From the NCBI RefSeq assembly GCF_014196505.1, contig NZ_JACIDW010000005.1, forward strand, positions 1 to 64,000: DNA of 64,000 nucleotides, written 5' to 3'. The position numbers were made by a program, and so were the translations under genes. The notes beneath the pieces were generated by a model that was given only the letters and a program-made list of their open reading frames with translations, had not been told where the DNA came from and did not search any database. This DNA comes from Rhizobium metallidurans. Lineage in GTDB: Bacteria; Pseudomonadota; Alphaproteobacteria; Rhizobiales; Rhizobiaceae. Positions 1 to 11,814 of the stretch are shown here, one piece after another (positions within the stretch are counted from its first letter, which is position 1; each line of letters opens with the position of its first letter).

Positions 1-192
1 TAGGCGGCAAAGCGGCGGCCCTTGGCAGACCATCCGGTGCGTTTCGTCAGACGTGTATTCGTTGAAGTCTCATCGATAAAAATGAGCCGCGACAAGGCCT
101 TGTTGAAGAACCGCTTGCGGCGGCTGATCCACAGATCACGCGCCTTGGCGATCTCCGGCCTGCGCTGCTCGCTTGCCTTGAGGCTTTTTTTT
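1..192 (-). CDS. IS630-family transposase, DDE frame (orfB), partial
   Basis: Beyond the A8 tract, a frame shifted by +1 (equal to losing one A) stays open to the window edge. It reads through SEQRRPEIAKARDLW and then LIFIDETSTNT, where FIDET is the first Asp block of the IS630 DDE catalytic triad, followed by RTGWSAKGRRF, also typical of the family. The remaining catalytic residues are outside the window. There is no separate start codon with a ribosome site, which fits expression as an orfA-orfB fusion. Confidence 0.65.
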
Positions 193-531
193 ATTGCTCA
201 GCCCAAGCCGGTGTAGAAACCGCCCGACGGTCGCGCGGTGGACCTCGATGCCGCGCTCCGCGAGCGCAACGCACAGTTCATCCAACGTCGTTTCGCCATG
301 GGCAGCCATCCGCTCGCGGATCCAATCACCATGAGCCAAAAGCTTTGTACCACCAGGCGGGTGTCCCTGCTTGGCGGCGGTCAGGGAACCGCATGACCGA
401 TGCAGGATCATCATGTTGTTGACGAACCGGGGCGAAACCCGGAAATGCCGAGCGGCTTCGCGATTACTATGCCCCTCATTCACAAACGCAACGACACGCT
501 CTCGCAACTCGATCGGATGCGGCTTGCCCAT
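136..531 (-). CDS. IS630-family transposase, N-terminal frame (orfA)
   Basis: About 131 residues carrying the DNA-binding half of an IS630 transposase. A first helix-turn-helix (RERVVAFVNEGHSNREAARHF, roughly residues 10-30) is followed by a second winged-helix-like part (TTLDELCVALAERG). I chose the ATG at 531 because AAGGAG lies seven bases before it; an upstream ATG at 564 has no such site. The frame stops at 136, shortly after an A8 run at 185-192, and the next frame carries the catalytic part. This suggests the full transposase is made by programmed slippage, or else that this copy is frameshifted. Confidence 0.75.
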   Translation of the reverse strand: MGKPHPIELRERVVAFVNEGHSNREAARHFRVSPRFVNNMMILHRSCGSLTAAKQGHPPGGTKLLAHGDWIRERMAAHGETTLDELCVALAERGIEVHRATVGRFLHRLGLSNKKKPQGKRAAQAGDRQGA

Positions 532-611
532 GGTGCATCTCCTTCCATGGGATAAGTGAATCACAAATCACGTCAAACGGGAATCCTGAATCAGGTTGGC
601 TGCGACATGCT

Positions 612-1901
612 TTAGCGCTTGGAAACCGGAACGTAGTCGCGCTGCGCTTCGCCGATATAGAGCTGGCGCGGACGGCCGATACGCTGCTGCGGGTCCTCGA
701 TCATCTCGTTCCACTGCGCGATCCAGCCGACGGTGCGGGCAAGCGCGAACAAAACGGTGAACATGGTCGTGGGGAAGCCGAGAGCCTTCAGCGTGATACC
801 CGAATAGAAGTCGATGTTCGGATAGAGCTTCTTCTCGATGAAATAGGAATCGGTCAGCGCGATGCGCTCGAGTTCCATGGCGACGTCGAGCAGCGGATCG
901 TCCTTGATGCCGAGCTCGCCGAGCACTTCATGCGTCGTCTTCTGCATGATCTTGGCGCGCGGGTCGTAGTTCTTGTAGACGCGGTGGCCAAAGCCCATCA
1001 GGCGGAACGGATCGTTCTTGTCCTTGGCGCGGGCGATGTACTCGGGAATGCGATCGACCGTGCCGATTTCCTGCAGCATGTTGAGCGCTGCTTCGTTGGC
1101 GCCGCCGTGGGCAGGGCCCCAGAGGCAGGCAATGCCGGCCGCGATGCAGGCGAACGGGTTGGCACCCGAGGAGCCGGCGAGGCGAACGGTGGAGGTCGAT
1201 GCGTTCTGTTCGTGGTCGGCGTGCAGGATGAAGATGCGATCCATGGCGCGGGCGAGCACCGGATTGACCACATATTCCTCGCAAGGAACGGCGAAGCACA
1301 TACGCAGGAAGTTCGACGCGTAGTCGAGATCGTTCTTCGGGTAAACGAAGGGCTGGCCGATGTGGTATTTGTAGGCCATGGCGGCGATCGTCGGCATCTT
1401 GGCGATCATGCGCAGGGAAGCGACCATGCGCTGGTGCGGATCGGTGATGTCGGTGCTGTCGTGGTAGAAGGCCGACAGCGCGCCGACGCAGCCGCACATG
1501 ACGGCCATCGGGTGTGCGTCGCGGCGGAAGCCGGTGAAGAAGCGGCTCATCTGCTCGTGCACCATGGTGTGGTGCGTCACGCGATAGTCGAAGTCCTTCT
1601 TCTGCGCCGCCGTCGGCAGTTCGCCGTAGAGCAGCAGATAGCAGACTTCGAGGAAATCACCCTGTTCGGCCAGCTGCTCGATCGGGTAGCCGCGGTGCAG
1701 CAGAACGCCCTCGTCGCCATCGATATAGGTGATTTTCGATTCACAGGATGCGGTCGAGGTGAAACCAGGATCGTAAGTGAAGGAAGCCGTGTTCTTGTAA
1801 AGGGCGCCGATATCGATGACATCGGGGCCAATCGTGCCACTCTTGACAGAGAGCTCGACGGTTTTGTCACCGAGTTTCAGTGTTGCGCTTTGATCCGTCA
1901 T
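612..1901 (-). CDS. gltA: citrate synthase (type II, hexameric class)
   Basis: Condenses acetyl-CoA with oxaloacetate, the entry step of the TCA cycle. The 429-residue length is standard. Catalytic residues are visible: His265 in [10 protein letters not shown], His306 in [14 protein letters not shown] and Asp364 in NIDFYSG, matching the His-His-Asp triad of the Gram-negative enzyme. The start at 1901 has GGAGG six bases upstream. The gene is complete even though an insertion sequence lies right behind its stop codon, so its native terminator may be displaced. Confidence 0.97.
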   Translation of the reverse strand: MTDQSATLKLGDKTVELSVKSGTIGPDVIDIGALYKNTASFTYDPGFTSTASCESKITYIDGDEGVLLHRGYPIEQLAEQGDFLEVCYLLLYGELPTAAQKKDFDYRVTHHTMVHEQMSRFFTGFRRDAHPMAVMCGCVGALSAFYHDSTDITDPHQRMVASLRMIAKMPTIAAMAYKYHIGQPFVYPKNDLDYASNFLRMCFAVPCEEYVVNPVLARAMDRIFILHADHEQNASTSTVRLAGSSGANPFACIAAGIACLWGPAHGGANEAALNMLQEIGTVDRIPEYIARAKDKNDPFRLMGFGHRVYKNYDPRAKIMQKTTHEVLGELGIKDDPLLDVAMELERIALTDSYFIEKKLYPNIDFYSGITLKALGFPTTMFTVLFALARTVGWIAQWNEMIEDPQQRIGRPRQLYIGEAQRDYVPVSKR

Positions 1902-2195
1902 TATGATCCTCCAAACTGGCGGGTGGCGCCATAAAAGCGCCATAGGGTTAAGCGTCGTCTGCGATAGCTATATGATCGCGCGCCTAATGCCAAGTTACCG
2001 TGATGCCATTTTGTGCATCGCAGTATCAACTTTTGAGCACTGCTGAAATGCCGTCTCCGCATAGCGGAAGTCGATGATAATCCTGACATTTTCGATGGTT
2101 TTATTTCTCATTTGAATTCAAACGATTATAGTTGCGTTTCGGTTCCGAGAGCGGCATTCTGACTGCAGGTCAGGGTGGCTTTCGGGTGTTTTTGC
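1902..2195. promoter_or_regulatory. divergent gltA/comEC intergenic region
   Basis: About 290 bases separating the gltA start (minus) from the probable comEC start (plus). It is more AT-rich than the surrounding genes, especially 2080-2130, and must hold the promoter of gltA and probably that of comEC. I see no strong inverted repeat, RNA gene or small gene in it. Confidence 0.4.
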
Positions 2196-4640
2196 ATGCC
2201 GGAGTTGAATGCCAGTAACGCGGTTTTGAAAGCACCCGAAGCGGCGCAAATTGCCAATTTGCCGGACGCGGCCGGGCAAAATGCCCGTGCCATAGTCACA
2301 CGTCCGCCCTTGACGCAGTCCTCGTCAGGCTTTCTTGGTCGCGCAAGCCGCCGAATCGCCCGCCAGATGGTGGTCGCCAGACAGGCGTTCGCCGCCGAAT
2401 TCGACCATGGCCGGTTCTTCCTGGCGTCACCGGTTCTGCTCGGGGCCGGCGCCATCGCATGGTTCAGGCTTTCGAGCGACCCTCCGCCGACGCGATTGCT
2501 TGCCTGGGCGGCCGCCTTTGTGCTCGTATTCCTGCTTTCCGGCGTCGGGCGCGTCGCAACCCGCCGCATGGCTGTCGCCGGTCTGCTCGTCGTGCTCGGC
2601 ATGTTTGCCGCGCAGCTCGAGACATGGCGCGCGGCCACCGTGGTTCTGGACACGCCGGTGACAACGACCGTGACCGGCCGCGTGGAACGGCGTGAGGGCG
2701 ACGACAACGGCCGCTGGCGCTATATTCTCAGGGTAACGCGAACGGAGACGCCGGCTCTCAAGCGGCCACCGGAACAAATCTCGCTGGTTGCCCGCGCGGG
2801 CGAACCCGTCGCGGTCGGCGGCTGGCTGACCGGCCGCGTGCGTCTGACGCCGCCGGCGGGACCGGCGCTGCCGGGACTGAGCGATTTCGCATTTTCCGCC
2901 TATTTTGACGGCATCGGCGCCAACGGTTTTTTCTACGGCGCGCCGCAACCCATCCCATCGCCGGTGGATAGCGTCGAGCTCTCCGCGAAAGATCGCGCCA
3001 TGGCCTGGCTCTACGGCCTGCGCAGCCGCATCGGCGACCGCATCCGTGGCATCCTGCCCGGTGATACCGGCGCCTTCGCCGCCTCTCTGGTCACCGACGA
3101 GAGACGGGCCATCTCCAACGAGACGACCGAGGCGCTGCGTCAATCCGGTCTCGCGCATATCGTCGCGATCTCGGGGCTCAACATGGCGCTGTCGGCCGGC
3201 ATCTGCTTCGTCGGGCTGCGCCTGTTCTTCGGTCTCTTTCCCGGCTTCGCTCAGGCCTATCCGACCAAGAAGTTCGCCGCCGGCAGCGCGCTTCTGGCGC
3301 TGACCGCCTATTACATGATCTCCGGCTTCGCCGTCTCCGCCGAGCGCGCCTTCATCATGATGGCGATCATGCTGGTCGCGGCGCTGTTCGACCGTCCGTC
3401 GATCAGCCTGCGCAACATCGCTCTCTCCGCGCTGCTGATCATATCGCTGTCGCCATCGGAAGTGCTTGGCCCCAGCTTCCAGATGTCTTACGCCGCGACC
3501 CTGGCACTGGTCGCCGGCTTTGCCGTCTGGACCAGAAGACGACCTCGCGAGAGCGTCTTTTTCACGCATCCGGCGATGAAACCGGTCATGTTCGCGCTTC
3601 GCTTCTTCGGCGGCATCGCGCTCACCTCCATGATCGGCGGCTTCTCGACCGCATTGTTTTCGATCGAGCATTTCAACAGGCTGAGCGGCTACGGGCTGCC
3701 GGCCAATCTGTTGGCCATGCCGGTCATCTCCTTCATCGTCATGCCCTTTGGAATGGCCGCCATGCTGGCGACGCCATTCGGCCTCGATGCGCCCTTTTGG
3801 ATCGTCGCCGGCTTCGGGCTGGATCTGGTGATCGCCATCGCCAGGATGGTCTCGGGCTGGGGCGGCAGCGTCGATACCGGCAGGATTCCCGAATGGTATT
3901 TCGCGATCGCCGTCGTCGGCTTTCTGATCTGGGGGCTGATGCTGACGCGCCTGCGCTGGATCGGCGCCGTGGGTGCCGCGGTTGCAACCCTTGTCCTCGT
4001 CATGCTGCCGGCCGAGCCGCTGCCCGAGCTCGTCGTGTCCGAGGATGGAAGCCTCGTGGCATCGCTCAAGAGCGACAGCCTCGCCAGCAACCGCGAACGC
4101 CCGCCCGACTTCATTCTGGGGCAATGGCAGCGCGCGCTTGCCATTCAAAATCAAACGCCGCCGGACATGCTCGATGGCGAGGCGCTGTCCATCCCGAAAA
4201 AGGGCGAGCCAAGGCCGAGATTAACATCAAGGCAACAACGCGAAGCCCGCGGCATGATGCGCGGCGCGGCGGATTCGACCAACAATAATGGCTTCCAGTG
4301 CCTGAAGACGGCGTGGTGCGTGACCACGCTCGACAGCGGCTACATCATCGCGACGCTGGAAAACGCCGCTTATCTCGGTCCCGCCTGCGACGTCGCCGAC
4401 ATCGTCGTCACACCCGTCCGTCTCCGCGAGGTGACATGCCGCTCCGGCGCCATGCTCCTGACCGGAGAAACCTTGCGGCGATCGGGAGCCGTCGAAATCC
4501 GTATCGACGAGCAAGGCGCGCCAGTCGTCAAAACCGCTTACGGCAGTCTCGATCGCCCCTGGATGCGTCATCGCGCCTATGACTGGCGCAATAACAGCTT
4601 CGCGGGCGACCCGTCACCGATCAGTGATATCGGCGAATGA
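2196..4640 (+). CDS. comEC: ComEC/Rec2-family competence membrane protein
   Basis: About 814 residues with the ComEC layout: an N-terminal pair of membrane segments, a DUF4131-like soluble part (roughly residues 100-260), then the multi-spanning competence domain starting with the characteristic block [16 protein letters not shown]. ComEC forms the inner-membrane channel for incoming single-stranded DNA. The C-terminal part has no HxHxDH metallo-hydrolase motif, so the nuclease-like domain of the classic family is degenerate or absent. The start is uncertain: ATG at 2196 or GTG at 2175, neither with a good ribosome site. The last 20 bases overlap the convergent lexA gene. Confidence 0.85.
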   Translation: MPELNASNAVLKAPEAAQIANLPDAAGQNARAIVTRPPLTQSSSGFLGRASRRIARQMVVARQAFAAEFDHGRFFLASPVLLGAGAIAWFRLSSDPPPTRLLAWAAAFVLVFLLSGVGRVATRRMAVAGLLVVLGMFAAQLETWRAATVVLDTPVTTTVTGRVERREGDDNGRWRYILRVTRTETPALKRPPEQISLVARAGEPVAVGGWLTGRVRLTPPAGPALPGLSDFAFSAYFDGIGANGFFYGAPQPIPSPVDSVELSAKDRAMAWLYGLRSRIGDRIRGILPGDTGAFAASLVTDERRAISNETTEALRQSGLAHIVAISGLNMALSAGICFVGLRLFFGLFPGFAQAYPTKKFAAGSALLALTAYYMISGFAVSAERAFIMMAIMLVAALFDRPSISLRNIALSALLIISLSPSEVLGPSFQMSYAATLALVAGFAVWTRRRPRESVFFTHPAMKPVMFALRFFGGIALTSMIGGFSTALFSIEHFNRLSGYGLPANLLAMPVISFIVMPFGMAAMLATPFGLDAPFWIVAGFGLDLVIAIARMVSGWGGSVDTGRIPEWYFAIAVVGFLIWGLMLTRLRWIGAVGAAVATLVLVMLPAEPLPELVVSEDGSLVASLKSDSLASNRERPPDFILGQWQRALAIQNQTPPDMLDGEALSIPKKGEPRPRLTSRQQREARGMMRGAADSTNNNGFQCLKTAWCVTTLDSGYIIATLENAAYLGPACDVADIVVTPVRLREVTCRSGAMLLTGETLRRSGAVEIRIDEQGAPVVKTAYGSLDRPWMRHRAYDWRNNSFAGDPSPISDIGE

Positions 4641-5346
4641 GGCCGACGAGCTTGCCCTGGACCTTGACGCGGTCCGGTCCGAATATACGGGTTTCGTAAG
4701 CCGGGTTGGCTGCCTCGAGCGCGATCGAGGCGCCTTTGCGGCGGAAGCGCTTCAGCGTTGCCTCTTCGTCATCCACAAGCGCCACGACGATGTCACCGGG
4801 ATTGGCGGTGCTGCCGTTGCGGATGATGACGGTGTCGCCGTCGAAAATGCCGGCCTCGATCATCGAATCGCCCTTGACCTCGAGCGCGTAGTGCTCACCC
4901 GAGCCGAGCATGTCGGCGGGAACGGTGATGTCGTGGGTGTTGTTCTGGATCGCCGAGATCGGCACGCCTGCTGCGATCCGGCCCATGACGGGAACGGAAG
5001 CCGAGTTTCCGTTGTCGGCGCTCGGCGCCGGCTTCGGGGCAGGGGCGGCGGCCACCGGCTGCGACTTGCCGAGGCTGCCCTCGATGACGCTCGGCGAAAA
5101 GCCGCGGCGTGGCTGCAGGCTCGGATTATAGGCTTCCGGCAGCTTGATGACCTCGAGCGCGCGCGCCCGGTTTGGTAGCCGGCGAATGAAGCCGCGTTCC
5201 TCCAGCGCCGTGATCAGCCGGTGGATGCCGGACTTCGACGCGAGATCGAGTGCATCCTTCATCTCGTCGAAGGAGGGCGGAACGCCCGACTCTTTCATTC
5301 GCTCGTGAATGAACAGAAGCAGTTCCTGTTGCTTGCGCGTGAGCAT
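4621..5346 (-). CDS. lexA: LexA SOS repressor / autoprotease
   Basis: 241 residues. The N-terminal winged helix-turn-helix (1-65) binds SOS boxes. The C-terminal S24 peptidase domain has the Ala126-Gly127 self-cleavage site in RIAAGVP, catalytic Ser161 in KGDSM and Lys199 in ATLKRF. The Ala/Pro-rich linker (95-115) is long, as in other rhizobial LexA proteins. RecA-stimulated cleavage would induce the SOS regulon. A canonical alphaproteobacterial SOS box lies 49-63 bases upstream, so the gene is very probably autoregulated. Confidence 0.97.
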   Translation of the reverse strand: MLTRKQQELLLFIHERMKESGVPPSFDEMKDALDLASKSGIHRLITALEERGFIRRLPNRARALEVIKLPEAYNPSLQPRRGFSPSVIEGSLGKSQPVAAAPAPKPAPSADNGNSASVPVMGRIAAGVPISAIQNNTHDITVPADMLGSGEHYALEVKGDSMIEAGIFDGDTVIIRNGSTANPGDIVVALVDDEEATLKRFRRKGASIALEAANPAYETRIFGPDRVKVQGKLVGLIRRYH

Positions 5347-5394
5347 CGAATTGAACCCCAGAGTCGTGAAACAAATCCAGAACGGACACTATAT

Positions 5395-5409
5395 GTTCCA
5401 TATGTGTTC
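5395..5409 (-). promoter_or_regulatory. LexA operator (SOS box, GTTC-N7-GTTC)
   Basis: GTTCCATATGTGTTC matches the alphaproteobacterial LexA consensus of two GTTC half-sites with a seven-base spacer. It sits between the lexA start at 5346 and the VOC gene start at 5546, nearer to lexA, where binding would block the lexA promoter. Control of the divergent gene from the same site is possible but unproven. Confidence 0.88.
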
Positions 5410-5545
5410 CGCAAGTGCCTAAATTTTCGTAAAACTTGGCTCTGAATCGTCGCGATTTTGCGCTTCATTCGATTTAACCGCGCTCGCCTCTTGCATTGTG
5501 GCGAAAGCCAGCGCACATCTCTGCCGATTTCGGGAGGATTTGCCT

Positions 5546-6430
5546 ATGAGTGAACCCCATCCTCTGGACCACGTCGTCCTGCCGGTCGTCAACATCGAGA
5601 TGGCGCGCGAGCGTTTGGGCAAGCTCGGCTTCACGGTCGCCGCCGATGCGCTGCATCCCTTCGGAACCGCGAACGCCTGCGTTTTCTTCGCCGACAAGAC
5701 CTATCTCGAGCCGCTCGGCATCGCCAGTATCGAGGCCTATGAGGCCGCCATCGCCGACGGGAACGTGTTTGCGGCGCGCGACCGCGCCTTTCGCTTTCGG
5801 TGCGGCGACGACGGCTTGTCGGCGATCGTGTTCGGCACGCCGGACGCCGATCGTGATCACGCGCGATTTATGAGCGATGGCATGAGCGGCGGCGATATGC
5901 TGCAATTCGCCCGGTCGATGAGGATGCCGGACGGGTCGGAGGTGACGGCGGCGTTCCGCCTGGCCTTCGCGGCCGATCTGCGCGCGCCCGATTTCTTCCT
6001 CTTCGCTTGCCAGCGGGTCAATCCGCTGCCAAGCGACCGCAAGGCCTTGGAGACGCACGCCAACGGCGTATCGGGGATCGCTTCGATCGTGCTCTCGTCG
6101 TCCGATCCCAAGGCGTTCGCGCCGCTGTTGCAGCTGGCGTCCGATGCGGCCGCGTCGCGCCAGGAGGCCTTCGGTGTCAGTCTCGACGCGGGCAACGTCC
6201 GTATCAATATCCTGTCGCCGGATGGGCTGGACGCCTATTACGATCTGTCCCAGCCGACAGCCGATCGCGGTTTGCGCGGCTCGGCGATTGTTTTCGCCGT
6301 TGCCGATCTCGCCGTGACAGAGGCGCATTTGGCTGCTAACGGGATCACCTACACACGCAAGAACAATCGAATTCTGGTGAAGGCCGCGCCCGGCCAGGGT
6401 GCACTCTTCGCCTTCGAGGAGAAACGATGA
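5546..6430 (+). CDS. VOC-superfamily (glyoxalase-like) protein
   Basis: 294 residues with an N-terminal vicinal-oxygen-chelate fold ([23 protein letters not shown]) and a second related module around residues 150-280, matching the glyoxalase_3-like group. The substrate is unknown. The ATG at 5546 was chosen because GGGAGG lies eight to thirteen bases upstream; earlier in-frame codons belong to the leader. The stop overlaps the kdsA start (ATGA), so the two genes are translationally coupled. From memory, a related gene precedes kdsA in other Rhizobiaceae, but no link to KDO synthesis is established. Confidence 0.8.
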   Translation: MSEPHPLDHVVLPVVNIEMARERLGKLGFTVAADALHPFGTANACVFFADKTYLEPLGIASIEAYEAAIADGNVFAARDRAFRFRCGDDGLSAIVFGTPDADRDHARFMSDGMSGGDMLQFARSMRMPDGSEVTAAFRLAFAADLRAPDFFLFACQRVNPLPSDRKALETHANGVSGIASIVLSSSDPKAFAPLLQLASDAAASRQEAFGVSLDAGNVRINILSPDGLDAYYDLSQPTADRGLRGSAIVFAVADLAVTEAHLAANGITYTRKNNRILVKAAPGQGALFAFEEKR

Positions 6431-7269
6431 CTGAAACCAATTCCGAAGTGGCCGTGGGCGAAGGCGCCGGCCGTGTTGTGTTTTCCAACAGCGCCCGCCT
6501 GTCTCTGATCGCCGGCCCTTGCCAGATCGAAAGCCGCGAGCATGCCTTCATGGTCGCCGGCACGTTGAAGGAACTCTGCGACAAGCTTGGCATCGGCCTC
6601 GTCTACAAGTCGTCCTTCGACAAGGCAAACCGCACGTCGCTGTCGGCGCAGCGCGGCATCGGGCTTGAAGCGGGGCTCGAAATCTTCGCCGATCTCAAGA
6701 AGGCGTTCGGCTTCCCGGTCCTCACCGACGTCCACAGCGAAGAGCAGTGCGCCGACGTGGCCACCGTGGTCGATGTCCTGCAGATCCCGGCCTTCCTTAG
6801 CCGGCAGACGGACCTCCTGGTTGCCGCTGCCAAGACCGGCCGCGCCATCAACGTCAAGAAGGGTCAGTTCCTGGCGCCGTGGGACATGAAGAACGTGCTT
6901 GCCAAGCTGAATGCCAGCGGCAACCCGAACATCATGCTGTGCGAGCGCGGCGCCTCCTTCGGCTACAATACGCTGGTCTCCGACATGCGCTCGCTGCCGA
7001 TCATGGAAGCGATGGGCGCGCCGGTCGTTTTCGACGCGACCCATTCGGTTCAGCAGCCGGGCGGGCAGGGCGGCTCGAGCGGCGGTCAGCGCGAATTCGT
7101 CGAGACGCTGGCGCGCGCGGCGGTCGCCGTCGGTGTCGCCGGCGTGTTCGTCGAGACGCATGAAGACCCCGATAACGCCCCGTCGGATGGCCCAAACATG
7201 GTCTATCTCAAGGACATGCCGCGCCTGCTTGAAAAGCTGCTGGCCTTCGACGCCATCGCCAAGGGCTGA
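6427..7269 (+). CDS. kdsA: 3-deoxy-8-phosphooctulonate (KDO-8-P) synthase
   Basis: 280 residues. Condenses phosphoenolpyruvate with arabinose 5-phosphate to give KDO-8-phosphate for the LPS inner core. Family blocks are IAGPCQIES (residues 28-36), [12 protein letters not shown] and [12 protein letters not shown]. Cys32 within GPC indicates the metal-dependent class of the enzyme. The start overlaps the preceding stop by four bases. A 150-base gap separates it from eno. Confidence 0.96.
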   Translation: MTETNSEVAVGEGAGRVVFSNSARLSLIAGPCQIESREHAFMVAGTLKELCDKLGIGLVYKSSFDKANRTSLSAQRGIGLEAGLEIFADLKKAFGFPVLTDVHSEEQCADVATVVDVLQIPAFLSRQTDLLVAAAKTGRAINVKKGQFLAPWDMKNVLAKLNASGNPNIMLCERGASFGYNTLVSDMRSLPIMEAMGAPVVFDATHSVQQPGGQGGSSGGQREFVETLARAAVAVGVAGVFVETHEDPDNAPSDGPNMVYLKDMPRLLEKLLAFDAIAKG

Positions 7270-7377
7270 CGTTCAAACGACTGACACGTTCGTGTATTAG
7301 GCCAGCCACGAACAATGCGGCGAAGCATGCGCAAAAGGGTCCCGAACTGGCATTGTAATTTGCGCATCTTCGATTAA

Positions 7378-8697
<1,320 letters not shown>

Positions 8698-8719
8698 GCC
8701 GCTGATTTCAGGCATTTGG

Positions 8720-8797
8720 AACCCGCGCTCTCGTGAACTGATCCCCGAAATTGGATAACCAACTTTCGGGGACAGTTCATGACGGCGCGGGTTTTTT
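8720..8797 (+). terminator. eno Rho-independent terminator with an inserted palindrome
   Basis: The outer stem is AACCCGCGC (8720-8728) pairing with GCGCGGGTT (8785-8793), followed by T6 (8792-8797). Inside it sits a second long palindrome (8734-8779), so the whole region can fold into one very long hairpin. The outer stem and T-run alone would be a normal terminator. Confidence 0.85.
8734..8779. repeat. 46-bp near-perfect palindrome resembling abutting IS3/IS150-type ends
   Basis: The left arm starts TGAACTGATCCCCGAAA and ends TTGG. The right arm, read on the other strand, starts TGAACTGTCCCCGAAAG and ends TTGG. Only ATAA lies between the two arms. The TG...CCCC...TTGG pattern resembles terminal repeats of IS150-group IS3 elements as I remember them. 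It lies in the loop of the eno terminator. No clear target duplication is seen (TCG on the left, TGA on the right). Confidence 0.5.
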
Positions 8798-8882
8798 GTT
8801 GCGCCGCGTTCATAGTCAACGGACGGTTAATCTCTGCCCGTTAGGCTTGTTGATAACGGTAATGCGTTTCGAGAATGCGTGT

Positions 8883-9203
8883 ATGTGGACCAAGCATCAT
8901 AAGAAGAAAAAGATCGGCCGTTTCATCATTCCGGCGATGACGGTCGCGTTTCTCTCCTACTTTGGCTATCATGCCATCCATGGCGATTATGGTCTGCGCG
9001 CGACCGAGGCGTTCGAGCGCCAGCGCATCGCCAAGGAGAGGGAGCTGGCCGTGCTTAAAAATAAGCGCGAGCACCTTGAAAAGCAGGTGGCGCTCCTAAG
9101 TGATGGTTCCATGGATAGGGACATGCTGGACGAGAAGGCGCGTCTTCAGCTGAACTTCTCGCGCGCCGACGAAGTCGTCATTTTCAACAATTATACAAAT
9201 TAA
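8883..9203 (+). CDS. ftsB: FtsB/DivIC-type septum formation initiator protein
   Basis: 106 residues: a basic cytoplasmic N-terminus (MWTKHHKKKK), one membrane segment (about residues 13-31), then a coiled coil rich in Glu, Lys and Leu (45-80) in the periplasm. This is the FtsB/DivIC architecture of the divisome subcomplex with FtsL and FtsQ. The start at 8883 follows the conserved N-terminus; ATG at 8862 is an alternative. Placement between eno and pdhA is typical in rhizobia and other bacteria. Confidence 0.82.
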   Translation: MWTKHHKKKKIGRFIIPAMTVAFLSYFGYHAIHGDYGLRATEAFERQRIAKERELAVLKNKREHLEKQVALLSDGSMDRDMLDEKARLQLNFSRADEVVIFNNYTN

Positions 9204-9228
9204 CCGAATTCCGGTTAATCGAAATAAA

Positions 9229-9242
9229 TTGATAACTATCAA
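9229..9242 (+). promoter_or_regulatory. FNR/FixK-type box (TTGAT-N4-ATCAA) upstream of pdhA
   Basis: TTGATAACTATCAA is a perfect match to the Crp/Fnr-family anaerobox used by FixK and FnrN in rhizobia; the dyad extends one further base each side. It lies 108-121 bases before the pdhA start, in the 146-base gap after the ftsB-like gene. Whether it activates or represses cannot be told without the transcription start. Confidence 0.65.
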
Positions 9243-9299
9243 TAGCTTACGGCAGAATATGAGCCATGCATTTATGGCATTGCTGTGGCGAAATTTCTT

Positions 9300-9341
9300 C
9301 CCTATGGTGCGCACCACCCAAGAACCGATAAACCCATAGGG
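9300..9341 (+). promoter_or_regulatory. inverted repeat in the pdhA leader touching the ribosome site
   Basis: CCCTATGG (9300-9307) is complementary to CCATAGGG (9334-9341), with a 26-base loop. The right arm borders the GGGAGGG ribosome site of pdhA. Overlapping the left arm is a perfect 10-base palindrome, GGTGCGCACC (9306-9315). These could be a leader hairpin, an operator, or both. Confidence 0.35.
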
Positions 9342-9349
9342 AGGGTTGA

Positions 9350-10396
9350 ATGGCTCCGCGAAAAAACGCGACCGTTTCCAGCCGTAAGACAAGCGCAAAG
9401 CCAGCCGCGAAGGCATCGAATGGTGGCCCGGTGGCCGATTTCGATCGTGACGAAGAGCTCAAGGCCTATCGCGAAATGCTGCTCATCCGCCGTTTCGAAG
9501 AGAAGGCGGGCCAGCTTTACGGCATGGGCTTCATCGGCGGTTTCTGTCACCTTTATATCGGCCAGGAAGCTGTCGTCGTCGGCATGCAGATGGCGCAGAA
9601 GGACGGTGACCAGGTCATCACCGCTTACCGCGACCACGGTCACATGCTGGCAACCGGCATGACCGCGCGCGGCGTCATGGCCGAGCTGACAGGCCGCGTC
9701 GACGGCTACTCCCGTGGCAAGGGCGGCTCGATGCACATGTTCTCCAAGGAGAAGCATTTTTACGGCGGCCACGGCATCGTCGGCGCCCAGGTGTCGCTCG
9801 GCACCGGTCTCGCCTTCGCCAACAAATATCGCGGCAATGACAGCGTCTCGATCGCCTATTTCGGCGACGGCGCCGCCAACCAGGGCCAGGTCTACGAGAG
9901 CTTCAACATGGCTGCTCTCTGGAAGCTCCCGATCATCTACATCATCGAGAACAACCGTTACGCCATGGGCACGTCCACGGCCCGCGCCACGGCGCAGTCG
10001 AACTACTCGCTGCGCGGTTCCGGCTTCGGCATCCCCGGCGTCCAGGTCGACGGCATGGACGTTCGCGCCGTCAAGGCCGCGGCGGACGAGGCGCTCGAGC
10101 ATTGCCGTTCCGGCAAGGGTCCGATCATTCTCGAAATGCTGACCTATCGCTATCGCGGTCACTCCATGTCCGACCCGGCCAAGTATCGCTCCAAGGAAGA
10201 AGTGCAGAAGATGCGCTCCGAGCAGGATCCGATCGAGCAGGTCAAGGCACGCCTCATCGAGCGCGGCTGGGCGAGCGAAGACGATCTCAAGGCGGTCGAT
10301 AAGGACGTTCGCGACATCGTCGCCGACAGCGCCGACTTCGCCCAGGCCGCACCGGAGCCGGATGTGTCCGAGCTCTACACCGACATTCTGCTGTAA
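9350..10396 (+). CDS. pdhA: pyruvate dehydrogenase E1 component, alpha subunit
   Basis: 348 residues. With PdhB it decarboxylates pyruvate and transfers the acetyl group to lipoyl-E2. The thiamine diphosphate motif runs from GDGAANQGQ to ENNRYAMGT, and [11 protein letters not shown] is the phosphorylation-loop-like segment of alpha subunits. The N-terminal ~30 residues are basic and Ala/Lys-rich. A GGGAGGG ribosome site precedes the ATG. It is the first gene of pdhA-pdhB-pdhC, with gaps of only 17-18 bases. Confidence 0.97.
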   Translation: MAPRKNATVSSRKTSAKPAAKASNGGPVADFDRDEELKAYREMLLIRRFEEKAGQLYGMGFIGGFCHLYIGQEAVVVGMQMAQKDGDQVITAYRDHGHMLATGMTARGVMAELTGRVDGYSRGKGGSMHMFSKEKHFYGGHGIVGAQVSLGTGLAFANKYRGNDSVSIAYFGDGAANQGQVYESFNMAALWKLPIIYIIENNRYAMGTSTARATAQSNYSLRGSGFGIPGVQVDGMDVRAVKAAADEALEHCRSGKGPIILEMLTYRYRGHSMSDPAKYRSKEEVQKMRSEQDPIEQVKARLIERGWASEDDLKAVDKDVRDIVADSADFAQAAPEPDVSELYTDILL

Positions 10397-10413
10397 TCGG
10401 GGAGGGTAGACCC

Positions 10414-11796
<1,383 letters not shown>

Positions 11797-11814
11797 CAAG
11801 GGAAGGGTATTTCG

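Larger units (their letters stand above)
1..597 (-). mobile_element. IS630-family insertion sequence, partial (runs off left edge)
   Basis: The first ~600 bases hold the 5' part of an IS630/Tc1-type element read on the minus strand: a helix-turn-helix reading frame, an A8 run, then the start of a DDE catalytic frame that continues beyond position 1. The outer end is not fixed because the other terminal repeat is outside the window; a change of character around 585-600 suggests the boundary is close to there. The element stops just short of the intact gltA stop codon at 612-614. The family assignment rests on the HTH layout and the FIDET motif of the second frame. Confidence 0.75.

Noticed and set aside
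2427..4154. A 575-codon minus-strand frame opposite comEC
   Set aside because: Low-complexity His/Arg/Asp/Gln-rich translation, no motif; antisense shadow of the comEC codons.
7345..7366. Possible sigma-54 (-24/-12) promoter before eno
   Set aside because: TGGCA and TTGC are present, but GG and GC are separated by 11 bases instead of 10 and the flanks are poor.
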